From contig JAJDWB010000007.1 in assembly GCA_022825855.1 (NCBI GenBank), positions 1 to 64,000 of the forward strand: DNA of 64,000 bases, written 5' to 3'. The DNA is from Dehalococcoidia bacterium (lineage in GTDB: Bacteria > Chloroflexota > Dehalococcoidia > Bin125). Shown here piece by piece: positions 51,477 through 60,618 of the stretch. Positions within the stretch are counted from its first letter, which is position 1. Each line of letters opens with the position of its first letter. The notes under the pieces are model-generated. The model did not search any database. It was not told where the DNA came from and worked only from the letters and a program-made list of their open reading frames with translations. A program made the translations under genes and the position numbers.

Positions 51477-53012
51477 TCAAGTCCAGAGCGCCAGCTCTTC
51501 TTCCCGATCCGCCGTGACCGTCCTGACGTCGGGGCCGAAGACCATCGTGTAGGGCTGATCGCCTCGGTACTGCGGCCAGCCGGGCAGCGCGCGGGTTGCC
51601 GGGCTGCCCGATCGGGCGAAGCTGATCCAGGCGTCCATCATGAATCCGCTGAGCTGATCGACCTGCGGGTCGTCACCGACAAAGTCGCGCATCAGCTCCG
51701 TCGTCCCCCAGACCAGCGGCACGTCGAGCGCGTGCGGCGAACCCAGCCGACCTTCGAACATCGGCGACTGCTGTTCGACCAGGTAGGCGTAGGTGCCTCC
51801 CGAGGCGCGCTCGCGGGCGTTGAGCAGACGCCGCGTCGAGCCGCGGTACTGACGATCGGTCATCACCGCGTTGTAGACATCGAGCGGGTCCGACGACTCG
51901 CCGCGTCCGGTGCGCAGCGTTCGGTACGTCTCGAAGCACTCACTCGCGCGTTCGCCGCCGCCGACCAGCGGCGCCATCAGCTCGAGCGCGCGCTCCTCGT
52001 TCAGATCGGTCAGTCCGGTCATCGCCGAGAGCAGCGTGAACTCATTGCGCATCGTGCCCGCGAGCAGGTTGACTTCGCTGCCGCGACCCTCCCGGACCAC
52101 ATCGATCGGGACGCCGTCGAGGAACTCGTCCTCGATCACGGCGTTGAAGAGTCCGTGCAGTCCGGCAGCGGGATTGACCGCCGGATCGGCGGCCGCCAGG
52201 GCGCTCTGGGCGGCCAGGATGTCGTCGACCGGAAGCCGGCGCAGTTCGTCCGCCGACGGCTGAGTGAGACCCAGTTCGCGGTAGAAGCAGGGCAGCATTT
52301 CGTCGACCGACTCGCGCGAGTGGATGCGGTCGGCTGCACCGCTCTGCATGATCGCGCGGTGAAACAGGCCCTGGGCGCTGGGCGAGGCGAGCAGGACGCC
52401 GACCGAGATGCCGCCGGCGGATTCGCCGAAGATGGTCACGTTGTCGGAATCGCCGCCGAACGCGGCGATCTCGTCCCGCACCCATTCGAGCGCCGCCACC
52501 ATGTCGTGGAAGCCGTAGTTGCCTTCTGTGCCGTCCTCGGCGAGAGCCGGATCGGGCAGAAAGCCGAGCGCGCCGAGGCGGTAGTTGATCGTGACGATCA
52601 CCACGTCGCCCCGAGCGGCGAGCGGGGCCCCGTCGTAGGCCGGCGACGAGCCCGATCCGCTGGACAGGCCGCCGCCGTGTATCCAGACCATGACCGGTCG
52701 GCGAGCGTCGTCGAGACCCGGCGTCCAGACGTTCAGGTAGAAGCAGTCCTCCGACATCCGCTCCTGGCTGTGGCCCATGATCCCGGCGAACGGACCGGCC
52801 GCGGGCCGCGGAGGCTGCATCGAGATCGGGCCAAACTCAGTGGCGTCTCGAACGCCGTCCCATGCGGCAAGCGGCTGCGGTCGCCGCCAGCGCAGATCGC
52901 CGATCGGCGGCTGGGCAAACGGTACGCCGCGAAAGACGTGGAGGTCGTTCTCGATCTGGCCTTGCAGGGCGCCCTTCGGCGTCTGGGCGGTCGTCGGACT
53001 CGAAGCCATCAT
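51477..53012 (-). CDS. Type-B carboxylesterase (tandem copy 3)
   Basis: A 511-residue carboxylesterase/lipase of the PnbA family. Conserved blocks are VFRGVPFAQPPIGDLRWRRP, MVWIHGGGLSSGSGSSPAYD, the nucleophile motif TIFGESAGGISVGVLLASPS with Ser near residue 200, and SPHALDVPLVWGT with the catalytic His. It has no signal peptide, so it acts in the cytoplasm on esters imported from outside. It is the last of three adjacent paralogues and the most diverged. Spacing to the next copy is 6 bases, so they form an operon. Confidence 0.93.
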   Translation of the reverse strand: MMASSPTTAQTPKGALQGQIENDLHVFRGVPFAQPPIGDLRWRRPQPLAAWDGVRDATEFGPISMQPPRPAAGPFAGIMGHSQERMSEDCFYLNVWTPGLDDARRPVMVWIHGGGLSSGSGSSPAYDGAPLAARGDVVIVTINYRLGALGFLPDPALAEDGTEGNYGFHDMVAALEWVRDEIAAFGGDSDNVTIFGESAGGISVGVLLASPSAQGLFHRAIMQSGAADRIHSRESVDEMLPCFYRELGLTQPSADELRRLPVDDILAAQSALAAADPAVNPAAGLHGLFNAVIEDEFLDGVPIDVVREGRGSEVNLLAGTMRNEFTLLSAMTGLTDLNEERALELMAPLVGGGERASECFETYRTLRTGRGESSDPLDVYNAVMTDRQYRGSTRRLLNARERASGGTYAYLVEQQSPMFEGRLGSPHALDVPLVWGTTELMRDFVGDDPQVDQLSGFMMDAWISFARSGSPATRALPGWPQYRGDQPYTMVFGPDVRTVTADREEELALWT

Positions 53013-53018
53013 GCACTC

Positions 53019-54566
53019 CTACTCGAGCAGATCCGAGGTCCAGATCTCGCGTTCGGCCTCGCGGTCCTCGCGGACCGTCTTGACATCGGGACCGAGGACC
53101 ATGGTGTAGCGCTGGTTGGAGCGGTACTCGGGCCAGCCGGGCAACGCCTGGGTGCTGGGATTGCCCGTGCGGGCGAAGTTGATCCAGGCGTCCATCACGA
53201 AGCCGGAGAGCTGATCCGTCTGCGGATCGTCGCCGATGAACGATCGCATCTGATCGCCGGTGCCGAAGACGAAGGGAATGTCAATCGCGTGCGGCGCCCG
53301 CAGCCGACCGTCCATCGCCGGCGACTGCTGGTTGAAGAGATAGGCGTAGGTCTTGCCCGAGCCGTCAAGCGCGCTGTGCGCGTCGAGCAGGCGATCCGAG
53401 GGGATGCGGAACACGTAGTCGGTCATCACCGAGTCAAAGACGGTCAGCGGATCCGAGCCGGCCCCGCGCGCGGCGCGGGCGTCGCGGTAGTGCTCGTAGA
53501 GACTGCCGGCCGTGTCGGCGTCGCCCGAGGTGACGGCCAGCGCGCCTCGCGCCCCGGCCTCGTCCATCTCGTTCACGCCCTGTATCGCGGCAAGCAGGGT
53601 CCACTCGTCCTCGATCGTGCCGCACAGCAGGTCAACGTCCTTGCTGCGCCCGTTGCGCACGGCTTCAATTGGCAACGTCTCGAGGAAGGACTGTTCGACC
53701 ACCGGCGAGAAGGGCATCAGGTAGCGGCCGGTCAGCGCCGACGTCTCAGGATCGGCCTGCATGGCGCCCTGAGCGTCGAGCATGTCCTGCGCCGGGATGC
53801 CGCGCAGGGACGCGGCGTCATCCGGGTTGACTTCGAGAATGGCACAGTAGCGGCGGCAGACTTCCTCGGCGACATCGGTCGGCAGCGAATGATGACCCGC
53901 GCCCGACTGCGGGATCGCCTTGTGAAACAGACCTTCCGCCTCGGCGGCGCCCAGCAGCACGCCGACGCTCATGCCGCCCGCCGACTCGCCGAAGATGGTC
54001 ACGTTGTTGGGGTCGCCGCCGAACTGGCTGATGTGATCGCGCACCCACTCCAGGGCGGCGACCTGGTCGCGCATGCCGTAGTTGCCGGTCTGCGGATCGT
54101 CGGCGTCGGTGAACGCCTGGTTGTAGAGGAAGCCCAGCGCGCCGAGCCGGTAGTTGATCGTGACGACGACGACATCGCCTCGTCGGGCGAGGTGCTGCCC
54201 GTCGTAGATCGGCGTCGCGCCCGATCCCCCGGCGAATCCGCCGCCGTGAATCCAGAACATCACGGGGCGTTTGGCGTCGTCCAGACCCGGCGTCCAGATG
54301 TTCAGTGTCAGGCAGTCCTCGTCGACGGGCATCTCCCACGCGCCCAGTAGCTCCAGGCCGGGCACGAACATCTGCATCGACCCGTGGCCGACTTCGTTCG
54401 CTTCGCGGACGCCGTCCCACGGCTCCGGCGGTCGCGGCGCCCGGAAGCGCAGCTCGCCGACCGGCGGCGCGGCAAAGGGAATGCCTCGGAAGACGTGCAG
54501 ATCGTCTTCCAGCAGTCCTTGCAGCTTGCCATGCCGGGTGTCGACGACGGGTGTGCTGGTGGCCAT
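53019..54566 (-). CDS. Type-B carboxylesterase (tandem copy 2)
   Basis: A 515-residue paralogue of its neighbours with VFRGIPFAAPPVGELRFRAP, MFWIHGGGFAGGSGATPIYD, TIFGESAGGMSVGVLLGAAE and RAPHAIDIPFVFGTGDQMRS. The Ser-Glu-His triad residues are all in the expected segments. It shares more with the 54585-56129 gene (for example MDGRLRAPHAIDIPFVFGT versus MDGALRACHGIDLPYVFGT) than with the third. It ends TSDLLE, as the first copy ends GTDMLE. The GGAG of the ribosome site lies in the 18-base gap. Confidence 0.93.
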   Translation of the reverse strand: MATSTPVVDTRHGKLQGLLEDDLHVFRGIPFAAPPVGELRFRAPRPPEPWDGVREANEVGHGSMQMFVPGLELLGAWEMPVDEDCLTLNIWTPGLDDAKRPVMFWIHGGGFAGGSGATPIYDGQHLARRGDVVVVTINYRLGALGFLYNQAFTDADDPQTGNYGMRDQVAALEWVRDHISQFGGDPNNVTIFGESAGGMSVGVLLGAAEAEGLFHKAIPQSGAGHHSLPTDVAEEVCRRYCAILEVNPDDAASLRGIPAQDMLDAQGAMQADPETSALTGRYLMPFSPVVEQSFLETLPIEAVRNGRSKDVDLLCGTIEDEWTLLAAIQGVNEMDEAGARGALAVTSGDADTAGSLYEHYRDARAARGAGSDPLTVFDSVMTDYVFRIPSDRLLDAHSALDGSGKTYAYLFNQQSPAMDGRLRAPHAIDIPFVFGTGDQMRSFIGDDPQTDQLSGFVMDAWINFARTGNPSTQALPGWPEYRSNQRYTMVLGPDVKTVREDREAEREIWTSDLLE

Positions 54567-54584
54567 GAGTTGCTCCTGTTCTTG

Positions 54585-56129
54585 CTACTCGAGCATGTCC
54601 GTACCCCAGATCGAACGCTCTTCCTCTCGATCCTCGCGGATCGTCTTGACGTCCGGTCCAAGGACCATGGTGTAGCGCTGGTCCGCGCGGTACTGCGGCC
54701 AGCCGGGCAGCGCCTTGGTGCTGGGATTGCCGCTGCGGGCGAAGTTCAGCCAGGCGTCCATGACGAAGCCGGCGAGCTGGTCGGTCTGTGGATCGTCGCC
54801 GACGAACTCGCGCATCTCGTCGGTGGTGCCGAAGACGTAAGGCAGATCGATCCCGTGACAGGCGCGCAACGCGCCGTCCATCGCCGGCGACTGCTGGTTG
54901 AAGAGATAGGCGTAGGTGCTGCCCTCACCGTCCTGTCCGCTGTGTGCATCAAGCAGGCGGTCAGCGGGAATGCGGAAGACGTAGTCGGTCATCACCGCGT
55001 CGAGGATCGAGAGCGGGTCGGTCGCGGCGCCGCGAGCGGAACGAATCTCGTGGTAGTGGTCGTAGAGCCGGTCACCAAACTCGTCATCGCCGAAGGCGTA
55101 GAGAGAGAACTGGGCGCGCGCCTGCGCTTCATCCGTTTCGGTGACGCCGAACATCAGCATGCGCAGCAGGGTCCATTCATCCTCGGTCGTGCCGCAGAGC
55201 AGGTCGACATCCTTGCCGCGGCCGTCGCGGATCGACGCAATCGGCAGCGTGTCGAGAAAACCGCCGTCGACCGTGGGGCAGAAGGGCATGCCGTAGCGCC
55301 CCAACAGGTCGCGCGTCCGCGGATCGAGCAGGATGGCGTTCTGCGCGTCGAGAATGTCCTGCGCAGGTATGCCGCGCAGAGAAGCGGCGTCGTCGGGCGC
55401 GATCTCAAGCACGGCGCTGAAGCGTCGCCCGATCTCCTCGGCGAGATCGAGCGGCAACGCATGGTGGCCGGCGCCCGACTGAGGAATCGCCCGCTGAAAC
55501 AGACCCTCAGCCTCAGGCGAGCCAAGCAGCGCGGCGACGCTCATGCCGCCGGCCGACTCGCCAAAGATGGTCACGTTCTGCGGATCGCCGCCGAACGCGC
55601 CGATCTGCTCGCGCACCCACCTCAGGGCCGCGACCTGATCGCGCATGCCGTAGTTGCCGCTGTGCGCATCGTCGCCGTCGGTCAGCGCCTGGTTGTAGAG
55701 GAATCCAAGCGCACCAATGCGGTAGTTGATCGTGACCACGACCACATCGCCGCGACGCGCCAGGTGCTGACCGTCGTATGTCGGGGCCGAGCCTGCGCCC
55801 GCCGCATACGCGCCGCCGTGAATCCAGACCATGACCGGCCGCTTCGCGTCGTCCAGTCCCGGCGTCCAGATGTTCAGGGTCAGGCAGTCCTCGTCGGTCG
55901 GCATGTCGTAGAAGCCGATCAGCTCGCCGCCCGGCGCGTAGGACTGGATGGCGTAGGGACCGAACTCGGTCGCTTCCCTGATTCCGCCCCAGGGCTGCGG
56001 CGGACGCGGCGCACGGAAGCGCAACTCACCCAGCGGCGGCTCGGCGAACGGAATGCCGCGGAAGACATGGAGATCGTCTTCGGTCGTCCCTTGCAGTCGG
56101 CCGTAGCTCGTGCTGACGATTGGCGGCAC
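54585..56129 (-). CDS. Type-B carboxylesterase (tandem copy 1)
   Basis: A 514-residue carboxylesterase. A GTG at 56129 (VPPIVSTSYGRLQGTTEDDL) with GGAGAGGA 8 bases upstream is preferred over an ATG at 56192 that would add 21 unrelated residues. Blocks VFRGIPFAEPPLGELRFRAP, MVWIHGGAYAAGAGSAPTYD, TIFGESAGGMSVAALLGSPE and CHGIDLPYVFGTTDEM carry the triad. This is the first gene of the three-esterase operon; its promoter would lie in the short gap to the divergent luciferase-like gene. Confidence 0.92.
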   Translation of the reverse strand: MPPIVSTSYGRLQGTTEDDLHVFRGIPFAEPPLGELRFRAPRPPQPWGGIREATEFGPYAIQSYAPGGELIGFYDMPTDEDCLTLNIWTPGLDDAKRPVMVWIHGGAYAAGAGSAPTYDGQHLARRGDVVVVTINYRIGALGFLYNQALTDGDDAHSGNYGMRDQVAALRWVREQIGAFGGDPQNVTIFGESAGGMSVAALLGSPEAEGLFQRAIPQSGAGHHALPLDLAEEIGRRFSAVLEIAPDDAASLRGIPAQDILDAQNAILLDPRTRDLLGRYGMPFCPTVDGGFLDTLPIASIRDGRGKDVDLLCGTTEDEWTLLRMLMFGVTETDEAQARAQFSLYAFGDDEFGDRLYDHYHEIRSARGAATDPLSILDAVMTDYVFRIPADRLLDAHSGQDGEGSTYAYLFNQQSPAMDGALRACHGIDLPYVFGTTDEMREFVGDDPQTDQLAGFVMDAWLNFARSGNPSTKALPGWPQYRADQRYTMVLGPDVKTIREDREEERSIWGTDMLE

Positions 56130-56207
56130 TCGATGGTCCTCTCCGCCCGATCCGGGATGGGCGATAGCCTGCGAGAGCAATCTGGGACGCATGATAGGCG
56201 GGACGCG

Positions 56208-57239
56208 ATGGCAATCGGACAGGTCGGATTGGGACTGGACTTCTCACTGGGGATGTCGTTCGAGGACCAACGCACGCTGGCGCGAGAGGCGGCCGAGCTG
56301 GGCTATCAGTCGCTCTGGACGCCCGAGGGCGCGGGGCTCGATTCGTTCCATCTCTGCTCGATCCGCAACCAGGCCAGCGGACTGGCGACCGGAATCGGCG
56401 TCTGCCCGATCGCCTATCGCTCACCCGTCGCGTTTGCGATGTCGGCGGGCACGGTTTCCGCGATGAGCGGCGGTCAATTCTCCCTGGGCATCGGATCCGG
56501 CGGCATCTATCGGGCCGACGCGCGCAGGCAACTCGGACTGCCTCGCCGCTCGACGCTGGGCGTGATGCGTGAGTACACGGCTGCCGTGAAGGGGTTGCTG
56601 GCCGGTGAGTCCGTGACGATCCAGGGAGAGTCGGTGCAGTACGACGGCGTGCAACTCGGCTTCCGTCCGCCACCGACGCCGGTGCTGGTCGGCGCGCTGG
56701 GTCCGCAGATGATCCAGCTCGGCGGCGAGGTCGGCAACGGCGTGGTGCTCAACTGGTGCGATCCGGAGCGGGTGAGTTGGAGCCGGGAGCGGCTCAACGA
56801 AGGCGCGGCCAAGGCCGGAAAGCGTCCGCAGGACGTGCGACTGGTCGAGTACATCCGCATTTGCGTCGACGAAGATGTCGAGACGGCCAGGATGTCGTAC
56901 GCCAAGTCGATGCTGGGCTACGCGCTTGGTCAGTCGGTACCGACGGAGCGGCTGCGCAAGTTCGCCTACCGCGCCCACTTCGAGCGCATGGGCTTCACCG
57001 ACGAACTGGCCTCGCTCGACGACATGCGCCGGCAGGGAGCGTCGGCCGACGAGGTGGCGTCGGCGGCATCGGAGGAGTTACTCACGCGGGTCGGCTACTA
57101 CGGCAACGCTTCCGGCGCCAGGGCCGCGTTTGAGGCCCTCGCCGACGGTCTGGATACCGCCATCGTGCGGGTCGTCGCGGCCAGGCCGGGGCTGGACTCC
57201 GTCCGAGCGGTGATGCGCGCCTGCGCGCCGAATGGCTGA
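56208..57239 (+). CDS. LLM-class flavin-dependent oxidoreductase
   Basis: A 343-residue luciferase-like protein. MAIGQVGLGLDFSLGMSFED starts the barrel, then GYQSLWTPEGAGLDSFHLCS, MSAGTVSAMSGGQFSLGIGS near residue 83 and PPPTPVLVGALGPQMIQLGG near 155. The start at 56208 is the first good ATG; the frame is open further upstream, but that part lies opposite the esterase gene and does not look like coding sequence. It is divergent from the esterase operon and may act in the same degradative route, for instance by oxidising the released product. Substrate unknown. Confidence 0.9.
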   Translation: MAIGQVGLGLDFSLGMSFEDQRTLAREAAELGYQSLWTPEGAGLDSFHLCSIRNQASGLATGIGVCPIAYRSPVAFAMSAGTVSAMSGGQFSLGIGSGGIYRADARRQLGLPRRSTLGVMREYTAAVKGLLAGESVTIQGESVQYDGVQLGFRPPPTPVLVGALGPQMIQLGGEVGNGVVLNWCDPERVSWSRERLNEGAAKAGKRPQDVRLVEYIRICVDEDVETARMSYAKSMLGYALGQSVPTERLRKFAYRAHFERMGFTDELASLDDMRRQGASADEVASAASEELLTRVGYYGNASGARAAFEALADGLDTAIVRVVAARPGLDSVRAVMRACAPNG

Positions 57240-57243
57240 ACTG

Positions 57244-57504
57244 CTAGTAGCGCGCTCGCCCTCTCACAAACACATCCCGGATTTCAACGGTCCGAAAACG
57301 GTCATCGATGTCGTAGACCATCCGCCAGTCCTTGAGCACGCGAACGCGGTACCCGTTTCCCTTCGGCCTGAGTTCGCGGTACCCGCGTGGACGCGGATCC
57401 TTGCCCAGATCAATGGCAACCTGCCGCATACGCTGCGACACGTGAGGCGGCAACCGCCGCAGCCGACGATCCCAGTCCCTTGGGTAGATGACTCGATAGC
57501 TCAC
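57244..57504 (-). CDS. RelE/ParE-family toxin-like protein
   Basis: An 86-residue basic protein. The segments YPRDWDRRLRRLPPHVSQRM, then LGKDPRPRGYRELRPKGNGY and RVRVLKDWRMVYDIDDRFRT, then VEIRDVFVRGRARY match the RelE/ParE fold: two N-terminal helices, then a beta-sheet with the R-V-x-x-x-D-W-R-x-x-Y-x-I pattern. It would be an mRNA interferase or gyrase poison. The gene 14 bases upstream is the expected antitoxin position but holds an unusual 185-residue protein. Confidence 0.85.
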   Translation of the reverse strand: MSYRVIYPRDWDRRLRRLPPHVSQRMRQVAIDLGKDPRPRGYRELRPKGNGYRVRVLKDWRMVYDIDDRFRTVEIRDVFVRGRARY

Positions 57505-57518
57505 CCTGATCCGCAGAG

Positions 57519-58076
57519 CTACGCGTTCGCCTGGGTCCGCTGCGCGATCTCCGACATGGACTGCGGATCAACCAGTGTGAAGACTTGGTTTAACTCACGC
57601 GTCGGCAAGCGAGCGTACAACTCTTCGTACTGAACTCGGGCGTCCAGGACCCATTGCGCCAGGTGCATCACCTCATCTTCAATGCGGATGCCACTGCGCC
57701 AGAGCGCGAGGCGGCGTTCGTCGGCTTCGGTCCACTCGCGCTCCGGTGGGAGTCCGCATTCGCTTCGGTACCAGGCCCGGTCCTGATCGGACATGATCCA
57801 GCCATTGCGCTGCGCGGCCTGCAACTCGTAGACGCAGTGCACGACGCCATGGTTGCGCAGGTCGTCCAACAGATCGCACAGGTCGTCAAGCTCGTCATCC
57901 GGCAGTAGGCGCTCGGCCTCTTCGTACGACATCGTCCGATCCCACGCCAGCCGCAGCAGGTTCGCGCGCCGATCGGGTACTTCCTCGCCACGGCGCAGCG
58001 CATCAAGCACTGGATCGCTGGTCAAGCCAGCATCCTGATACGTGAGCCCTGCGACGGGATCCCTGACGATCGGCAT
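57519..58076 (-). CDS. Putative antitoxin-position protein, 185 residues
   Basis: A 185-residue acidic protein that starts MPIVRDPVAGLTYQDAGLTS after an AGGAG site. It has SYEEAERLLPDDELDDLCDL, then LDDLRNHGVVHCVYELQAAQ, a central WYRSECGLPPEREWTEADER and the tail YARLPTRELNQVFTLVDPQS. It shows no ribbon-helix-helix or helix-turn-helix that I can name. Its place directly upstream of the RelE/ParE-like gene suggests an antitoxin, but it is twice the usual length (70-100 residues). Alternatively it is an independent protein that happens to sit there. Confidence 0.6.
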   Translation of the reverse strand: MPIVRDPVAGLTYQDAGLTSDPVLDALRRGEEVPDRRANLLRLAWDRTMSYEEAERLLPDDELDDLCDLLDDLRNHGVVHCVYELQAAQRNGWIMSDQDRAWYRSECGLPPEREWTEADERRLALWRSGIRIEDEVMHLAQWVLDARVQYEELYARLPTRELNQVFTLVDPQSMSEIAQRTQANA

Positions 58077-58112
58077 GACCGCTCCTGATGGTTCAAGGAT
58101 ACCTAGGCCGAG

Positions 58113-59084
58113 TCAGGCGCAGGCCTCGTCGTCGAGCGACCAGCGGTTGTACTCGGGATCGGGCTGATCGGCCAGTGCGGCTCGGGCGTCGAGCCACATC
58201 TGGCGCCAGCGGGCGGCGTCGGAGAGCACGGCGTCGGGGTCCTGGCTGCTGCGGGCGACGAAGCCGGGGAAGGCCTCGCGGCCGGTCGGCTGACCGGGCG
58301 GGTGGTAGCGCAAATCGAAGCTCCAGCGGATGCGCTCGCTGAGGTTGGGCAGCGCGCCGTGGACCGTCTTACGGTGCAGGAAGAGACAGCCGCCGGCCGG
58401 CAGCGGCACGGCGCGGGCGCTTTCTTCTCCGGGCAGGATCGACGACGGAATCGTAAGCCCCTGCACGCTGGAACAGTGAGTCAGGACCTCGCCGCGGTGC
58501 GATCCGGGGATGACCTGCAGGCAGCCGTTCTCGGCGTCGGTGTCCATCAACGGGAACCAGACGGTCAGCATGTCCGTGTCGTCGGCCGAGGCGTTGATCA
58601 CGCCCGAGTCCTGGTGGAACGGGGTCGCGCCGTAGATCACGTTGCCGTCGGCGTCGCGCGGGGCGATCGACTCAGGCACCTTGACCCGCACGTGCTGGAC
58701 CGGATTCGAGTAGATCTCGGGTCCGATGAACGACTCGACCGTATCCAGCAGGCTGGGGTTGGTCAGCGCGTTGAAGACCGCAGGCCCCGCCCAGAACGGC
58801 GTGTCGGCCGTGATCCCTTTCTGCGGCAGCGAGAAATCGAAGTACTGCGCGTGGACCTTCTGCGACTCGACGTAGACCTGGCAGACCCGCTCGGCGAACG
58901 CCAGGTCGTCGTAGGTGTCCGAGATCACGCCCTGTGCGTGCAGTTCCCCGGCCAGTACGTCGAGCACGCCGGCGTACTCGTCCATCACCGGCGCGATGAC
59001 CTCCTCCGGATCGAAGACCTCGTCCACGGCGAGAAAACCAAAGGTCTCAAAGTGATCAAGTTGTTCGGCGGTCAGGCTGGCCAT
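58113..59084 (-). CDS. Phytanoyl-CoA dioxygenase (PhyH)-family protein
   Basis: A 323-residue non-haem Fe(II)/2-oxoglutarate oxygenase. The iron ligands appear as the HxD pair in TPFHQDSGVINASADDTDML and the distal His in HRKTVHGALPNLSERIRWSF, where the following Arg would hold 2-oxoglutarate. GCLQVIPGSHRGEVLTH is a family segment. It would hydroxylate a lipid- or CoA-linked or small organic substrate in the cytoplasm. PhyH expansions are typical of marine degraders. It lies alone between a toxin-type pair and leuB. Confidence 0.9.
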   Translation of the reverse strand: MASLTAEQLDHFETFGFLAVDEVFDPEEVIAPVMDEYAGVLDVLAGELHAQGVISDTYDDLAFAERVCQVYVESQKVHAQYFDFSLPQKGITADTPFWAGPAVFNALTNPSLLDTVESFIGPEIYSNPVQHVRVKVPESIAPRDADGNVIYGATPFHQDSGVINASADDTDMLTVWFPLMDTDAENGCLQVIPGSHRGEVLTHCSSVQGLTIPSSILPGEESARAVPLPAGGCLFLHRKTVHGALPNLSERIRWSFDLRYHPPGQPTGREAFPGFVARSSQDPDAVLSDAARWRQMWLDARAALADQPDPEYNRWSLDDEACA

Positions 59085-59177
59085 CGGCGATTCCTACAAC
59101 GTCGTTCGCGTGTGTGCTTCGCCTCAGGCTAAACCACGACGGTAGAGAGCGTCGGCGTCCCGCAGACGCGTCACCGT

Positions 59178-60275
59178 TCAGTTGCCTGCCGCGACGGTAT
59201 CGGCGATCAGCTCGCCCAATGCCTCGGTGCCCAGCGATGCGTCGCCCTCGGAGGCGAGGTCGGCGGGGCGGTGACCGGCGGAGAGAGTCTCGATCACGGC
59301 CTGCTCAATCGTCGCCGCTTCCTGCTCCAGGCCGAAGGAGTAGCGCAGCATCAGGGCGGCGCTCAGGATCATCGCCATTGGATTGGCGATGCCCTGGCCC
59401 GCGATGTCGGGGGCGGTGCCGTGAATCGGCTCGTAGAGCCCGAGCGTCGAGCCGTCGGCGGCGGCGCCCAGCGAAGCGGAGGGCAGCATGCCCATCGAGC
59501 CCGCCAGCATCGAGGCCTCGTCGGTGAGGATGTCGCCGAACATGTTCTCGGTCACGATCACGTCGAAGTAGGACGGATGGCGGATCAGGTCCATGGCGCA
59601 GGCGTCGACCAGCCGGTGTTCCAGCGTGACGTCGGGATAGTCCTTCGCAATCTCTTCCGTGATCTCGCGCCACATGCGCGAGGTGTCGAGGATGTTGGCC
59701 TTGTCGACCGAGGTCAGCAGCTTGCGCCGGCCGCGGGCGGTCTCGAAGCCGAGCCGGACGATGCGCTCCACTTCCTCCTCGGAGTAAGCGAGCGTGTCGA
59801 CCGCCTTGCGTTGGCCGTCTTCATCCCAGCGGCGTTGCGGCTCGCCGAAGTAGATACCGCCGGTCAGCTCGCGCAGCACGACCATATCGACCGCCTCGAC
59901 GGTCTCGCGCTTGAGCGGAGTCGCGTCGGCGAGGATCGGCAGCATCTTGACCGGACGGATGTTGGCGAACAGGCCGAGGCCCTTGCGCAGTCCCAGGATG
60001 GCCTGCTCCGGCCGGACTGACGCCTTGGGATCGTCCCACTTCGGACCGCCTACGGCGCCGAAGAGGACGGCGTCCTGTGCCTGGCACATGTCCAGCGTCT
60101 CGTCGCGCAAGGCGACGCCGTGCGCGTCGATCGAGGCGCCGCCGACCAGGTCTTCGGTGTACTCGAAGGAGTGATCGAAGCGGCCGCCGAGCGCGTCGAG
60201 CACGCGGACCGCCTGCCCGATCACCTCGACGCCGATGCCGTCGCCGGGCAGCAGCGCAATCCTGTAGTGGGCCAT
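59178..60275 (-). CDS. leuB: 3-isopropylmalate dehydrogenase
   Basis: A 365-residue LeuB. Segments IALLPGDGIGVEVIGQAVRV, AVGGPKWDDPKASVRPEQAI, RELTGGIYFGEPQRRWDEDG and GTAPDIAGQGIANPMAMILS are diagnostic, with the metal-binding Asp residues in VDACAMDLIRHPSYFDVIVT and the following segments. It oxidises and decarboxylates 3-isopropylmalate to 2-oxoisocaproate with NAD+. Between it and leuD, on the same strand, lie three 52-codon genes. Confidence 0.97.
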   Translation of the reverse strand: MAHYRIALLPGDGIGVEVIGQAVRVLDALGGRFDHSFEYTEDLVGGASIDAHGVALRDETLDMCQAQDAVLFGAVGGPKWDDPKASVRPEQAILGLRKGLGLFANIRPVKMLPILADATPLKRETVEAVDMVVLRELTGGIYFGEPQRRWDEDGQRKAVDTLAYSEEEVERIVRLGFETARGRRKLLTSVDKANILDTSRMWREITEEIAKDYPDVTLEHRLVDACAMDLIRHPSYFDVIVTENMFGDILTDEASMLAGSMGMLPSASLGAAADGSTLGLYEPIHGTAPDIAGQGIANPMAMILSAALMLRYSFGLEQEAATIEQAVIETLSAGHRPADLASEGDASLGTEALGELIADTVAAGN

Positions 60276-60332
60276 GGAGTGATGTTCCTAGTCGTCGCTT
60301 GGGCGCTCACCCGGAGCGCGTTCAGGAGAGAC

Positions 60333-60491
60333 TCAACAGCCTGGAGCGCCGTAGTTTCCGCAGCACGTTTGCCGGTTGCGCAACCGGTCCCACGCGATCC
60401 ACAGCATGCCGCGCACCAGACCGCGTTCGTTGTCATCGCGCCGCAGGTTGGCGATCGCTTCGGCAAACGAAGGTCTCGGACGCTCACACAT
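60333..60491 (-). CDS. 52-residue Cys-tail protein, copy C
   Basis: An exact 52-codon gene (MCERPRPSFAEAIANLRRDD...) ending TCCGNYGAPGC then TGA. It is the third of three tandem paralogues, all 159 bases with stop. Shared with its sisters are a start followed by RPS or similar, an I-x-NLR core and the C-terminal CCGxYGxPGC. The middle (RGMLWIAWDRLRNRQT) is amphipathic and basic. The ribosome site is weak. No known family assigned; see the finding on the array. Confidence 0.7.
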   Translation of the reverse strand: MCERPRPSFAEAIANLRRDDNERGLVRGMLWIAWDRLRNRQTCCGNYGAPGC

Positions 60492-60618
60492 CGTACCCCC
60501 AGGGCTGCGCTGAGCCGCGTTCAGCGACCGTCGTCAGGATATACGTCCCACCGTGCGGACTGAACCGATGTGGCTACTCGTCTGTTGGACGCTCATCCTG
60601 AGCGTCGGGCGGCCCCGT

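Noticed and set aside
54384-56207. A long N-terminal extension of the luciferase-like gene at 56208
   Set aside because: The open frame runs opposite two carboxylesterase genes; coding features and family length both support the start at 56208.
60221-60487. An 88-codon minus-strand frame over the end of leuB and the first small Cys-tail gene
   Set aside because: It overlaps leuB out of frame and shows no conservation with the sister copies, whereas the 52-codon frame does.
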